A stretch of 64,000 bases of DNA. Origin: Sandaracinobacteroides saxicola. Its GTDB lineage: Bacteria > Pseudomonadota > Alphaproteobacteria > Sphingomonadales > Sphingomonadaceae. Below are positions 34,604-43,093 of this stretch, in pieces. Where the stretch lies: positions 2,728,001-2,792,000 of the forward strand of contig NZ_CP059851.1 in assembly GCF_014117445.1 (NCBI RefSeq). Direction: 5' to 3'. The notes beneath the pieces were generated by a model, which worked only from the letters and a program-made list of their open reading frames with translations, was not told the DNA's origin and did not search any database. Made by a program: the position numbers and the translations under genes. The number at the start of each line of letters is the position of its first letter. Position 1 is the stretch's first letter.

Positions 34604-35208
34604 GGCGCGGACTTCGTTTTTTTCCAGGTGATGACCCGGTAGAGGTAGATGCCGAACAGGATGACGATGATGGCGGTGGAGAGCGGCCCGATGACCTTGT
34701 CGATCTCCGCAAATCTTTTGCCCAGCAGATAGCCGGCAACCGCGAGGCCCGTGGTCCAGACGAAGGTGCCGAGCGAGGAGTAGAAGAGGAAACGGCGCCA
34801 GTCCATCGCGACCAGGCCGGCGGGGATGGAGATGAGCGAGCGCACCGTCGGCAGCACGCGGCCGACGCCGACAATCGCCCCGCCATAGCGTTCGAACAGC
34901 TTCTGGCCGCGGACGATCTCTTCATGATCGAGCGTCAGGATGCGGCCGAAACGGATGGCGAAGCGTTCGAAGCGCGTGAGGCCGAGCCAGGCGGCGAGCA
35001 GATACCAGAAGATGTTGCCGATCATGCTGCCGATGGCGCCGGCGATGATCACACCGGTCAGGCTGTGGCCGCTTTGCGCGGCGTAGATGCCGGCGAGCGG
35101 CATGATGACTTCGGACGGGATCGGCGGGAACACCGTTTCCACGAACATCAGCAGGCCGATGCCGACATAGCCGAAATTGTCGATGATGGTGCCGATCCAG
35201 TCGGTCAT
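34600..35208 (-). CDS. DedA family inner-membrane protein
   Basis: This is a 202-residue membrane protein of the DedA/VTT family, implicated in lipid flipping (undecaprenyl phosphate or phosphatidylethanolamine), proton balance and membrane stress. It shows the family motif MFVETVFPPIPSEVIMPLAG (acidic re-entrant loop) and VGRVLPTVRSLISIPAGLVAM with the conserved RxxPxxR pattern. Helices follow to a basic C-terminus (WKKTKSAP). It is coupled 5' to gshB and 3' to the aldehyde dehydrogenase gene. Confidence 0.92.
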   Translation of the reverse strand: MTDWIGTIIDNFGYVGIGLLMFVETVFPPIPSEVIMPLAGIYAAQSGHSLTGVIIAGAIGSMIGNIFWYLLAAWLGLTRFERFAIRFGRILTLDHEEIVRGQKLFERYGGAIVGVGRVLPTVRSLISIPAGLVAMDWRRFLFYSSLGTFVWTTGLAVAGYLLGKRFAEIDKVIGPLSTAIIVILFGIYLYRVITWKKTKSAP

Positions 35209-36173
35209 GCGCGGCGCGCCTCCACCGCGTCCCAGAAGCGCGCGGGCGTGTCGGTGCCATTGAAGCGGTCGATGGCGACGATGCCGGTGGGGCTGGTGAC
35301 GTTGATTTCGGTGAGGTGCCCGGCGATCACGTCGATGCCGACGAAGACCAGACCGCGTTGCTTCAGCGCGGGGCCGAGGCGGGCGCAGATTTCCACCTCC
35401 CGCGCGGTGAGTTCGGCGGCGTGGGCGGAGCCGCCGGCGGCGAGGTTGGAGCGGATTTCGCCGCTTTTGGGCAGGCGGTTGATGGCGCCGGCGGGTTCGC
35501 CATCGATCAGCACGATGCGCTTGTCGCCTTCGGCAACACCGGACAGGAAAGCCTGCACCATGAAGGGTTCGCGCCAGATCTGGCCGAACAGTTCGGTCAG
35601 CGCGGGCAGGTTGCTGTCCGATTCGGGTACATGGAAGACCGCGCTGCCGGCGTTGCCGTAGAGCGGCTTTACCACGATGGCGCCGTGGCGGGCGCGGAAG
35701 GCCTGCGCCTCCGCCAGCGACCGGGTGACGAGGGTGGGCGGCATCAGGTCGGCGTATTCCAGCACGAACAGCTTTTCCGGCGCGTTGCGGACGCTGGCGG
35801 GATCGTTCACCACCTGCACGCCGGCGGCCTGGGCGCGTTCGAGCAGATGGGTGGCGGTGATATAGGCCATGTCGAAGGGCGGATCCTGCCGCATCAGCAC
35901 GGTATCAATGCCGGTAGCAAGGTCGAGGGGAGCGCGTTCGCCAAGCCATTCGAAATGCGCGCCCGGAGCGCCCGGCGTGGGGCGCATGACACGCAGCGGC
36001 CGGGCATCGGCGACAACGCGGCCTTCGACCCAGTGCAGCTGGTTGGGGCCATAGTGCCAGAGCCGGTGGCCACGTGCCTGCGCCGACAGCATCAGCGCGA
36101 AGGTGGAATCGCCGGCGACATTGATGGTTTCGATGGGATCCATCTGGACCGCGACGGCGAGGGACAAGGGCAT
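35205..36173 (-). CDS. gshB: glutathione synthetase
   Basis: GshB joins glycine to gamma-glutamylcysteine using ATP. This is a 322-residue ATP-grasp protein from ATG 36173 (MPLSLAVAVQMDPIETIN). Family motifs include DSTFALMLSAQARGH, VVKPLYGNAGSAVFH (ATP-grasp P-loop) and VFVGIDVIAGHLTEINVTSPTG near the end. ATG 36209 is an upstream alternative, but the family begins at 36173. It lies just downstream of the inserted VapBC pair and is coupled to dedA at its 3' end. Confidence 0.95.
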   Translation of the reverse strand: MPLSLAVAVQMDPIETINVAGDSTFALMLSAQARGHRLWHYGPNQLHWVEGRVVADARPLRVMRPTPGAPGAHFEWLGERAPLDLATGIDTVLMRQDPPFDMAYITATHLLERAQAAGVQVVNDPASVRNAPEKLFVLEYADLMPPTLVTRSLAEAQAFRARHGAIVVKPLYGNAGSAVFHVPESDSNLPALTELFGQIWREPFMVQAFLSGVAEGDKRIVLIDGEPAGAINRLPKSGEIRSNLAAGGSAHAAELTAREVEICARLGPALKQRGLVFVGIDVIAGHLTEINVTSPTGIVAIDRFNGTDTPARFWDAVEARRA

Positions 36174-36211
36174 GACTGGCGCTATGGCGGTGGCGGGCGA
36201 TGAGGGCAAGG

Positions 36212-36637
36212 TCAGGGGACGAGGGTGAGGGTGCCGGTCTCCAGCGCGGCGGCGGCGAAGGGCTGATCCAGCGTCACCAGCGTGGCGCCGATACGCCGAC
36301 AGATGGCGAGGTGCAAGGCGTCAGCGGCGCGAAGATTGACCGTCGGATGCGCGCAGAGTTGCGCCGCGCTGCGAAAATCATCGGCCTCGACCGGAATCAG
36401 CGGCAGGTTTTTCGCGGTCAGTTGCGCGAACCGCGCCATGACCGAGGCACGCTGCACTGCCTGGATCTGCCCGATGCGCGCCTTCATCGAAATCGCCGCG
36501 GCAAACTCCGTGACGGCCCATTCGCTGATGCAGTGCTGGGCATCGCGGTGCAGCCGGAACCATTCATAGACTTGCGCAGTTGCTATCTCGTCGGTCAGCA
36601 GGCTGACCACGACCGATGTGTCGAGATAGGCTTTCAA
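36212..36637 (-). CDS. PIN-domain toxin (VapC family)
   Basis: This is a likely endoribonuclease toxin of 141 residues. The PIN fold acidic residues are visible: Asp6 (AYLDTSVVVSLL), Glu44 (SEWAVTEFAAAI), Asp106 (LRAADALHLAI) and Asp124 (LVTLDQPF). The gene overlaps the preceding antitoxin by 4 bases (ATGA). By family, VapC toxins cut tRNA or rRNA; the target here is unknown. The pair lies between the SirB1-like gene and gshB on the same strand. Confidence 0.9.
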   Translation of the reverse strand: MKAYLDTSVVVSLLTDEIATAQVYEWFRLHRDAQHCISEWAVTEFAAAISMKARIGQIQAVQRASVMARFAQLTAKNLPLIPVEADDFRSAAQLCAHPTVNLRAADALHLAICRRIGATLVTLDQPFAAAALETGTLTLVP

Positions 36638-36876
36638 TACCGTGCATCGTCGCGCATGGCACGCACGACATCGATATCACCGGGCTTGTGTGGCGGCAGG
36701 CTATCGGTGAAGCGGCGCAGTTCTTCGAGATCGAGGGGTTCATAGGTGCGCGTCGCGGGGGCCAGCGTCGCGACCGGTTTGCCGCGTTTCAGGATCGTGA
36801 TGGTTTCGCCGGCAGCGGCGCGTTTGACCAGCGCGCTGAGAGCGGCCTTGGCTTCGGCGAGGTTGATGGCGTTCAC
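36634..36876 (-). CDS. Phd/YefM-type antitoxin (VapB partner)
   Basis: This is an 80-residue antitoxin beginning VNAINLAEAKAALSALVKRA, the Phd/YefM pattern, with the DNA-binding N-terminus and the VATLAPA core; the C-terminal tail (LDLEELRRFTDSLPPH) would wrap the toxin. The start is placed at GTG 36876 because AGGAG lies seven bases upstream. ATG 36906 would add ten residues but has no ribosome site. It overlaps the VapC-like gene and probably autorepresses it. Confidence 0.87.
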   Translation of the reverse strand: MNAINLAEAKAALSALVKRAAAGETITILKRGKPVATLAPATRTYEPLDLEELRRFTDSLPPHKPGDIDVVRAMRDDARY

Positions 36877-36959
36877 GGGTGCGCTCCTGACCAGGTTGTT
36901 GGTCATATAGCGGTTTGCGGAGAAGGGGACAAGGTTCAGCGCGCCAAGGCGGCGACGTT

Positions 36960-37775
36960 TCAGCGCGCGAGCGCGGCAACGGCCGCCTTGATGCGCGCTT
37001 CGACCGCTGGATCATGGGTGGTCTCGCGCATCGCGGCGAGGCTTTCGCGGGCGGCGGCGCTGTCGCCGCTCAGCTGTTCCAGCCGGGCGCGGTCCCACCA
37101 GAGCGTGCTGACCATCGGGGCGATGGCGGTCATGCGGCGCGTGAGGACAAGCGCGCGCTCGACATCGCCGGCCTTGCGGGCACGGGCGGCGGGGTTGGAA
37201 AGCAGGCGGATGAGCGTGGCGCGGTTGGTCATCGGCGCGACATGGTCGGGACGGGGTTTGACGTGGCGCCCGAGGCTGCGGGCGACGATGGCGGCGAGCG
37301 CGCCCTCGCCGAGCAGGGCGCCGCCTTCGAACGGGTCGATCAGCACCGAGCCGGGTTCGCGGCCGATGCGTACCAGCACATGACCGGGAACGTTGAGGGC
37401 AGCCGCCGCCCAGCCCACGCGACGGGCAAGCGCGACATAGAGCATCGACAGGATGACCGGCAGGCCGCGCCGGCGGGCCAGCATCGACAGCCAGTCGGCA
37501 TTTTCCGGGGCATCATAGCGCGTGGCGTCGCCGCGGAACCCGTCCTCCACGGCCACCACCTGGGCCAGCATCGCGGCGCGGTCGGCGGCGCTGGCCCAGG
37601 GCGAATCGCGGGTCAGCAGGCGGCGGGCCATGGCATCGACGATTTCGCGCGCAAAGGGCAGGTCGGCGTCAGGCGTGTCGGCGGCGGACAGCAGAAGGCC
37701 GGCCTCGTCGAGGCGGATGGCCTCGTCGTCGACCAGACCCAGGGCGGCAATTGCATCCATCGCGCGCTCCATCAC
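36960..37775 (-). CDS. SirB1/transglutaminase-like tetratricopeptide protein
   Basis: This is a 271-residue protein of the SirB1 family. The N-terminal transglutaminase-like region includes RYDAPENADWLSMLARR and GLPVILSMLYVALARRVGW, with VPGHVLVRIG afterwards. The C-terminal half has a TPR-like repeat (RLEQLSGDSAAARESLAAM). The biochemical role is not established. It overlaps yraN by 4 bases. In the minus-strand cluster it would normally be followed by gshB, but a VapBC pair sits between. Confidence 0.82.
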   Translation of the reverse strand: MMERAMDAIAALGLVDDEAIRLDEAGLLLSAADTPDADLPFAREIVDAMARRLLTRDSPWASAADRAAMLAQVVAVEDGFRGDATRYDAPENADWLSMLARRRGLPVILSMLYVALARRVGWAAAALNVPGHVLVRIGREPGSVLIDPFEGGALLGEGALAAIVARSLGRHVKPRPDHVAPMTNRATLIRLLSNPAARARKAGDVERALVLTRRMTAIAPMVSTLWWDRARLEQLSGDSAAARESLAAMRETTHDPAVEARIKAAVAALAR

Positions 37776-38137
37776 AACATCCCGATATTGGCGACATGGC
37801 GGGGAAAGGAAAAGGGGGCGAGCGCCAGAAGGTCGAGCCGGATTGTCGCAGGACGGTTGCTGCGGACGGCATAGCGCGGGCCGACCTGGCCGACGGCGAG
37901 GCGAAGCCGGCGCAGGGCATCGGGCGTGATGGCGGTGAGCGCCTGGGCAATGGTGGGGCGGTATTTCACCTCGACAAAGGCGATGACATCGCCACGGCGG
38001 GCGATGATGTCGATCTCGATTCCGGGCGTGCGCAGCCGGCGTTCGAGGATGTTCCAGCCAAACAGGCGGAGCCAGAGAACAGCGATGGTTTCGGCGCGGC
38101 GGCCGCGGCGGTCGGACAGGCGCGCGGCACGCCTCAT
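37772..38137 (-). CDS. yraN: YraN family protein (UPF0102, endonuclease-like fold)
   Basis: This is a 121-residue protein of the YraN family. The catalytic-like pattern E...D...EVK of the nuclease superfamily is present: RRAETIAVLWLRLFGW, TPGIEIDIIARRGD and VIAFVEVKYRPT. The function is unsettled; a nuclease role is proposed from the fold. It overlaps rsmI and the SirB1-like gene by 4 bases each. Its position beside rsmI is conserved in many proteobacteria. Confidence 0.9.
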   Translation of the reverse strand: MRRAARLSDRRGRRAETIAVLWLRLFGWNILERRLRTPGIEIDIIARRGDVIAFVEVKYRPTIAQALTAITPDALRRLRLAVGQVGPRYAVRSNRPATIRLDLLALAPFSFPRHVANIGML

Positions 38138-38991
38138 CCCGCCTTCAATTCGAGCGCGCGGGCATAGACGGTGGCGCGCGGCAGGCCGAGGGCGGCGGAG
38201 ACACTGGCCGCGGCCCTGCCGGCCGGCATAGTGGCGAGCGCGGCGAGGAGCGCGGTATCGAGGTCGGCGGCGGTGGCGGATTGGGCGGCGGATGGCGGCC
38301 CGATGAGCACGACGATTTCGCCTTTCGGTTCCGGGGCGTCGGCATAATGCGTGGCAAGGTCGCCAAGGGTACCGCGTCGCAGCTCCTCGTGGCGCTTGGT
38401 GAGTTCGCGGGCGACGGCCGCGTCGCGCGCACCCAATGTGGCGGCGGCGTCGAGGAGCATGGCGGCAAGGCGGGGGCCGCTTTCGTAGAAGAGGAGGGTA
38501 GCCGGCATGGTGGCGAGGGTGCGCAGTTCGGTCGTTCGCGCCGCGCGCTTGGCAGGAAGGAAACCGGCGAACAGGAAGCGGTCGGATGGAAGGCCGGCGA
38601 TGCTGAGCGCAGCGATGGCGGCGCAGGGACCGGGCGCTGTGGTGACGGTGATGCCGGCTTCGTGCGCGCCGCGGACCAGGCGGTAGCCGGGATCACTGAT
38701 GAGAGGTGTGCCCGCGTCGCTGAGCAGTACCACGGCCCTGTCGGCCATGCGGGCGAGAAGGCGGGCGCGGGCTCTCTCGTCGCTGTGATCGTGATAGGGG
38801 GTCATGGGGCGGTCGGAACCGGCGGCGCGCAGCAGCGTTGCGGAGACACGGGTATCTTCGCAGGCAATGATGTCGGCGCGGCGCAGCCAGTCGGCGGCGC
38901 GCGGGCTGAGGTCCGCGAGGTTGCCGATCGGGCCGGCAACGATATAGAGGCCGGGGGGCAGAGGATCGGTTGCAGAGGTTTTTTCACCCAT
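38134..38991 (-). CDS. rsmI: 16S rRNA (cytidine(1402)-2'-O)-methyltransferase
   Basis: RsmI methylates the ribose of C1402 in 16S rRNA. The 285-residue protein begins with GLYIVAGPIGNLADLSPRA. It then has DIIACEDTRVSATLLRA, TPYHDHSDERARARLLARM, LLSDAGTPLISDPGYRLVR and FLFAGFLPAKRA, the RsmI/tetrapyrrole methylase signatures. Starts at 38991 and 38997 are both possible. The 5' end directly abuts or overlaps the divergent lpoA-like start, so the promoters must lie inside each other's coding region. Confidence 0.95.
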   Translation of the reverse strand: MGEKTSATDPLPPGLYIVAGPIGNLADLSPRAADWLRRADIIACEDTRVSATLLRAAGSDRPMTPYHDHSDERARARLLARMADRAVVLLSDAGTPLISDPGYRLVRGAHEAGITVTTAPGPCAAIAALSIAGLPSDRFLFAGFLPAKRAARTTELRTLATMPATLLFYESGPRLAAMLLDAAATLGARDAAVARELTKRHEELRRGTLGDLATHYADAPEPKGEIVVLIGPPSAAQSATAADLDTALLAALATMPAGRAAASVSAALGLPRATVYARALELKAG

Positions 38992-40243
38992 GAACATGTC
39001 TATGGCCCCGCGCCCGGCGCGCCGCCACCCCGTTTTCATCGCGATGCTGGCCGGCGCACTGGCCCTGGCGGGTTGCGCGCGCACCCCGCGGGTGGAGACC
39101 GCGCCGCCGGCGCCACCGGTGGTGGTGCCGGAAGCGCCGAAGCCGGAAGCGCCAAAGCCGGTGAACCGGATCGCCGTGCTGGTGCCATTGTCGGGCACCA
39201 ACGCCGCGGTCGGGCAGAGCCTGGCCAATGCAGCGGCGCTGGCGCTGGCGGACACCAAGGCGACGGGCATCGTGCTGAAAAGCTATGACACGGCGCCCGG
39301 TGCGGCGGCGGCGGCGCAGCGGGCGATGGCGGACGGCGCGACGCTGATCCTGGGACCGCTGCTGTCGAATGATGTGGCGGCGGTGCGGGGCGTGACGGCG
39401 GCGCGCAACATTCCACTGCTGAGCTTTTCCAACGACGCCGCGCTGGCGGGCGACGATGTCTATGTGCTGGGGTTCCAGCCGGCGCAATCGGTGACGCGGG
39501 TGGTGAATTTCGTTCGCGGACGCGGCGTGGAACGGTTCGCCGCGCTGATGCCGGTGGGGATCTATGGCCAGCGCGCCTCGGTGGCGTTCACGCGCGCCGT
39601 ACAGGCGAGTGGCGGGCGCGTCGTCGCCATCCGCAATTTCGAGCGGGACAGCCGCAAGCTGGTGGCGGCGGCGCGGGCGGTGACCGATTATGAGGCGCGG
39701 TTGAAGAAGGCCTCTGTGGCGCTGACGCGGCCCGATGGCACGATCGCTCCAGTGGCCAGCCGGCTGCCGCCGGTGGCGTTCCAGGCACTGATGATCGGCG
39801 ATTCGGGGACGGTGGCGGGCGCCTTCACCACCCCGCTGGCACAATATGGGGCCAGCGGTTCGAACATCGTGCTGATGGGGACGGAGCTGTGGAACACCGA
39901 GCCGGCGCTGGCGCGGGTGCCGGGGCTGCGTGGGGCGTTGTTCGCGGCGGTGCCGGATGCGCGCTTCGGCGGACTGGCGACGCGCTATCGCGAGCGGTTC
40001 GGCGGCACGCCGTCGCGGCTGTCCAGCCTCGCCTATGACGCGATGCTGCTGGCGGTGAGCGCCGGGGCGCGCTGGCCGGTGGGGGCGTCGTTCCCGCAGG
40101 CGGTGCTGACCGATCCGCAGGGTTTTTCCGGGATCGACGGCATTTTCCGCTTTCGCGGCAATGTGGCGGAACGGGGCCTGGAAGTGCAGCAGGTGGCGCC
40201 GACCGGGTTCGTGACCGTGTCGGCGGCGCCGACGGCGTTCTGA
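38990..40243 (+). CDS. penicillin-binding protein activator, LpoA family lipoprotein
   Basis: This is an outer-membrane lipoprotein of 417 residues that in E. coli activates PBP1A from the periplasm. The lipobox LAGC follows a signal peptide (VFIAMLAGALALAGC). A proline-rich linker (PVVVPEAPKPEAPKPVN) then leads to a periplasmic-binding fold (RIAVLVPLSGTNAAVGQSLAN, LILGPLLSNDVAAVRG, RFAALMPVGIYGQRA). Possible starts are 38990, 38996 and 39002. The stop codon TGA and the convergent gene's stop together form TGATCA. Confidence 0.87.
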   Translation: MNMSMAPRPARRHPVFIAMLAGALALAGCARTPRVETAPPAPPVVVPEAPKPEAPKPVNRIAVLVPLSGTNAAVGQSLANAAALALADTKATGIVLKSYDTAPGAAAAAQRAMADGATLILGPLLSNDVAAVRGVTAARNIPLLSFSNDAALAGDDVYVLGFQPAQSVTRVVNFVRGRGVERFAALMPVGIYGQRASVAFTRAVQASGGRVVAIRNFERDSRKLVAAARAVTDYEARLKKASVALTRPDGTIAPVASRLPPVAFQALMIGDSGTVAGAFTTPLAQYGASGSNIVLMGTELWNTEPALARVPGLRGALFAAVPDARFGGLATRYRERFGGTPSRLSSLAYDAMLLAVSAGARWPVGASFPQAVLTDPQGFSGIDGIFRFRGNVAERGLEVQQVAPTGFVTVSAAPTAF

Positions 40244-40267
40244 TCAGCGCGCCAGCTCGCTGATCAG
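40240..40267. terminator. hairpin spanning two convergent stop codons
   Basis: CTGATCAGCG (40240-40249) and CGCTGATCAG (40258-40267) are perfect 10-bp inverted arms with an 8-base loop. TGATCA at 40241-40246 is the stop of lpoA (TGA) and, on the other strand, of the M20 peptidase gene (TGA). There is no T run; bidirectional termination is possible but unproven. Confidence 0.5.
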
Positions 40268-41608
40268 CACCCGCCAATGGTCCACGGCGGGTGCGATCGA
40301 GGCGACGCGGACCCGCTCGTTGAGGCCGTGGATGAACACCTCATTCTCGCGCACGAACAGCCCGCCGGTGCCGAAGCTGGGGATGCCCAGCGCGCGGTAC
40401 CAGACGCTGTCGCTGGCGCCGGCATCCATCGCGGGGACGGCGGTGAGACCGGGGCGGGTGGCGGCGAGCGCCTTTGCGACAGCGGCCATCACGTCGGCAC
40501 GAAGCGGCGAGGCGGGACTGGAGAGCCAGACGGTGTCGGTGCCGATTTTCACGGCGGGGTCGGCGACGACCTTTTCCAGCTCGGCGCGGACGGCATCGAC
40601 CGGAACACCGGGAAAGATGCGGCAGTTGATGTTCATGGTGGCGCGTTGCGGCAGGGCATTTTCGGCATGGCCGGCGCTGACCATGGTGGGGATGCAGGTG
40701 GTGCTGATCTGGCCGATCAGCCAGGGGTCGGCGCGCAGTGTGGCGATGGCGGCCGGGTCGGCCGGGTTGGCGACGAAGGCGAGCATCGCGGCGCCGGTCC
40801 TGCCGCCGCGTTTGCGGCCCTCGGCGGTCAGCGAGGCGCGGGTGATCTCGTTGATCTGCGGCGCGAAGCGGTAGGCATCGATCTTCACCGCGGCGGCGGC
40901 GAGCTGCGCGATGGCGTTGGGCCAGGTGGGGAGGCTGCTGTGGCCGCCGGGGTTGGTGACCACCGCCTTGAAATCGGCGTAGGTCTTTTCCGCTGCGGAG
41001 ATGTTGTAGGCGACAGGCTTCAGATTTTCATCGAGCGTGCCGCCGCCATTGTCGGTGTTGAGCATGAACTCGACGCCGGCGGCCTTGGCGGCGCGGGCCT
41101 GGATTTCGGTGGTCTTCCAGTCGGTCTCCTCGTCGCCCGACAGGAAGAGGTGGATGTCGCGGTTGGGTTTGAAGCCGGATGATTTGAGCGCGATCAGCGC
41201 GTTGATCGCCATGGTGACGTCGAACTTGTTGTCGTGCGAACCGCGCCCGAAGACGAAGCCGTCCTCCTCGATCGGCGTGAACGGGTCGCGTACCCAGTCC
41301 TTCGGATTCGCCTCCACCACGTCCATGTGGCCGGTGATGGCGAAGGGGCGCTTCTTGCCGCTGCCGCGCCAGACCAGGTGCAGGGTGGCGGTTTCGCCGT
41401 GGCGGTCGATGGCGACGTCCGATGCGGCAAACCCGCCCGCGACCAGCGCGGTTTTCAGATAATCGGCATAGGCGGGGACCTTGCCGCGGCCCTTTACCGT
41501 GTCGAAGGCGATGCCGCGTTTCAGCATCTCCTTGGCCTGCGCGGCATCGCCGGGGGCGGCGTGGACCGGAGCGGCAAGCAGCAGGGCGACGGCAAGCGCG
41601 AGCTTCAT
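40244..41608 (-). CDS. M20 family peptidase
   Basis: This is a metallopeptidase of 454 residues with an N-terminal signal peptide ([18 protein letters not shown]). The zinc-binding sequence [17 protein letters not shown], then [21 protein letters not shown] and the acidic [12 protein letters not shown] follow the M20 order. The dimerisation-like middle includes [19 protein letters not shown]. It is predicted to be periplasmic, so it may trim peptides or dipeptides outside the cytoplasm. The start overlaps the upstream Rieske oxygenase gene by 4 bases, an unusual pairing. Confidence 0.88.
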   Translation of the reverse strand: MKLALAVALLLAAPVHAAPGDAAQAKEMLKRGIAFDTVKGRGKVPAYADYLKTALVAGGFAASDVAIDRHGETATLHLVWRGSGKKRPFAITGHMDVVEANPKDWVRDPFTPIEEDGFVFGRGSHDNKFDVTMAINALIALKSSGFKPNRDIHLFLSGDEETDWKTTEIQARAAKAAGVEFMLNTDNGGGTLDENLKPVAYNISAAEKTYADFKAVVTNPGGHSSLPTWPNAIAQLAAAAVKIDAYRFAPQINEITRASLTAEGRKRGGRTGAAMLAFVANPADPAAIATLRADPWLIGQISTTCIPTMVSAGHAENALPQRATMNINCRIFPGVPVDAVRAELEKVVADPAVKIGTDTVWLSSPASPLRADVMAAVAKALAATRPGLTAVPAMDAGASDSVWYRALGIPSFGTGGLFVRENEVFIHGLNERVRVASIAPAVDHWRVLISELAR

Positions 41609-42774
41609 GCGATAATCCTGTTCGACATTGATGCGATGATTCCATCGACGGTATCGTGGAAGGCCTTCAGGCCGAGTTCGAGGCTGCCGAGCAGCAGGTG
41701 ATCGACGGCACCGGAGGAGAGGCCCCGCTGGCCGAGTTCTGCCGCGCCGAAATCCTCGGTGCCGAACACCTGGCCATCGAGGAGCGCCCAGCTTTTCGCC
41801 CAGTGCGCTTCGGCCTTTTCGTCCTTCGGCGGCTCGGGAATGAGCATGAAATCCTCGACCAGGGTGTGGTCGACCGCCTGCGGCATCAGGGTCATGATGT
41901 TCACATAATCCGGGCTGGCGACCACCACCGTGCCCGGCAGCAGTTGATAGGCGTAGGTGACGATGCGGCGCAGTTCCGCCCAGTCGGTCATGTCGATGCC
42001 GTCGAGGCCGCCGACGCGCGCGACCGCGCTGCGCATGTGCGGGCCGACGCTGTCGCCGCTGGTGATGCCATCCTGGAAGAAGCGCGCGATGCTGCCGCTG
42101 TGCAGGCGCTGGACATGGTAACTTTCGAGGAAGGCGTCCATGATCAGCTTCCAGTTGGCGGCGACGCTGTGGGTGCGGCGGGCGTAGAGGTGCATGTCCT
42201 GCAACCCGAGCGCAGTGAAATCATCGCCCAGGGGGCCGGTGGCCAGGCTGAAGTCGGCGCCCGGGCTGAGGGCGGCCCAAATGAGCCCGCCGGCCTCCAC
42301 GGCTTCCACCGGGATCAGGCCGCGGCTGGATTTTTCGATCCCGGGGAAGGTGTCCGCGCGGGGGATGGCGCCCAGTGCGCCGTCCAGCCCATAGGCCCAG
42401 GCGTGGTAGGGACAGATGATGCGCGGGCCGGTGCTGACCTCGGTGCTGTCGAGCAGGCGCGTGCCGCGGTGGCGGCAGACATTGTGGAAGGCGCGCACGG
42501 TGCCGGCGCGGTCGCGCGTGAGGAGCAGCGGGACGCCGAAGCCGTCATGCGTGACTGCGCTGTTGGCGGGCAGCAGCGCGGAAGGGGCGATGACGTTGGG
42601 CAGGCGGTGGAACAGGCGGGTCTTCTCGGCGGCAAAGCGATCCGGACAGGTGTAGTGGCTGGCGGGCAGTGTGGCGGTGGCAGGGGGGCGGATGGTGGCG
42701 GTGCGGCAGGAGTCCGCAAGCGCGAGCTGTGCCGGCGTGGGGCGGCGAGCGGACAGGGGAAAGGGCGCGTTCAT
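41605..42774 (-). CDS. Rieske [2Fe-2S] ring-hydroxylating oxygenase, alpha subunit (second copy)
   Basis: This is a 389-residue oxygenase subunit. Rieske ligands are C100-x-H102 ([11 protein letters not shown]) and C121-x2-H124 ([12 protein letters not shown]). The catalytic iron region is [20 protein letters not shown]. The start ATG 42774 ([11 protein letters not shown]) is chosen because the upstream part lacks family similarity. It is only distantly like the Rieske protein at 2.6 kb. It is translationally coupled to an M20 peptidase, which could point to oxidation of an N-acyl or peptide substrate; that is inference. Confidence 0.9.
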   Translation of the reverse strand: MNAPFPLSARRPTPAQLALADSCRTATIRPPATATLPASHYTCPDRFAAEKTRLFHRLPNVIAPSALLPANSAVTHDGFGVPLLLTRDRAGTVRAFHNVCRHRGTRLLDSTEVSTGPRIICPYHAWAYGLDGALGAIPRADTFPGIEKSSRGLIPVEAVEAGGLIWAALSPGADFSLATGPLGDDFTALGLQDMHLYARRTHSVAANWKLIMDAFLESYHVQRLHSGSIARFFQDGITSGDSVGPHMRSAVARVGGLDGIDMTDWAELRRIVTYAYQLLPGTVVVASPDYVNIMTLMPQAVDHTLVEDFMLIPEPPKDEKAEAHWAKSWALLDGQVFGTEDFGAAELGQRGLSSGAVDHLLLGSLELGLKAFHDTVDGIIASMSNRIIA

Positions 42775-42854
42775 CGGCGTCAGAATGCGCGCGTTGGCGC
42801 GGCGGGGCAAGCGGCTCTATGGCCAGCGGGCAGATGTTCGGCTAAAGGTTGCAC

Positions 42855-43085
42855 ATGGCGACGCGCGCGAAACCGCCGGCGGCGGAACAGGATGACGAAC
42901 TGGGCGACCTGTTCGAGACCGAGGACGATGGCGCGGCGGCAGAAGCCTTGCTGGCGGCGGGGATTGCGATTTATTACCGCGACCAGTCGATCGCTTCGGA
43001 CGGCATCGTCAAGGAATATCCGAATGGTCGCCGCGAGGTCGTGCGGGCAACCGATATCGGCGAAGTTCTGGTCCGGCACCTCTGA
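42855..43085 (+). CDS. small acidic protein, putative partner of zeta-like kinase
   Basis: This is a 76-residue protein rich in Asp/Glu (EQDDELGDLFETEDDG near the start), with a second half IAIYYRDQSIASDGIVKEYP and VRATDIGEVLVRHL. ATG 42855 follows AAAGG at six bases. No firm family is recognised. Its placement directly upstream of a zeta-toxin-like gene, with an 8-base gap, makes it a candidate antitoxin; other zeta-like genes have similar small partners. This is inferred from position only. Confidence 0.6.
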   Translation: MATRAKPPAAEQDDELGDLFETEDDGAAAEALLAAGIAIYYRDQSIASDGIVKEYPNGRREVVRATDIGEVLVRHL

Positions 43086-43093
43086 CGGCTGCC

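Noticed and set aside
36877-36906. ATG start for the Phd-type antitoxin at 36906
   Set aside because: There is no ribosome site; GTG 36876 has AGGAG at seven bases and gives the family N-terminus.
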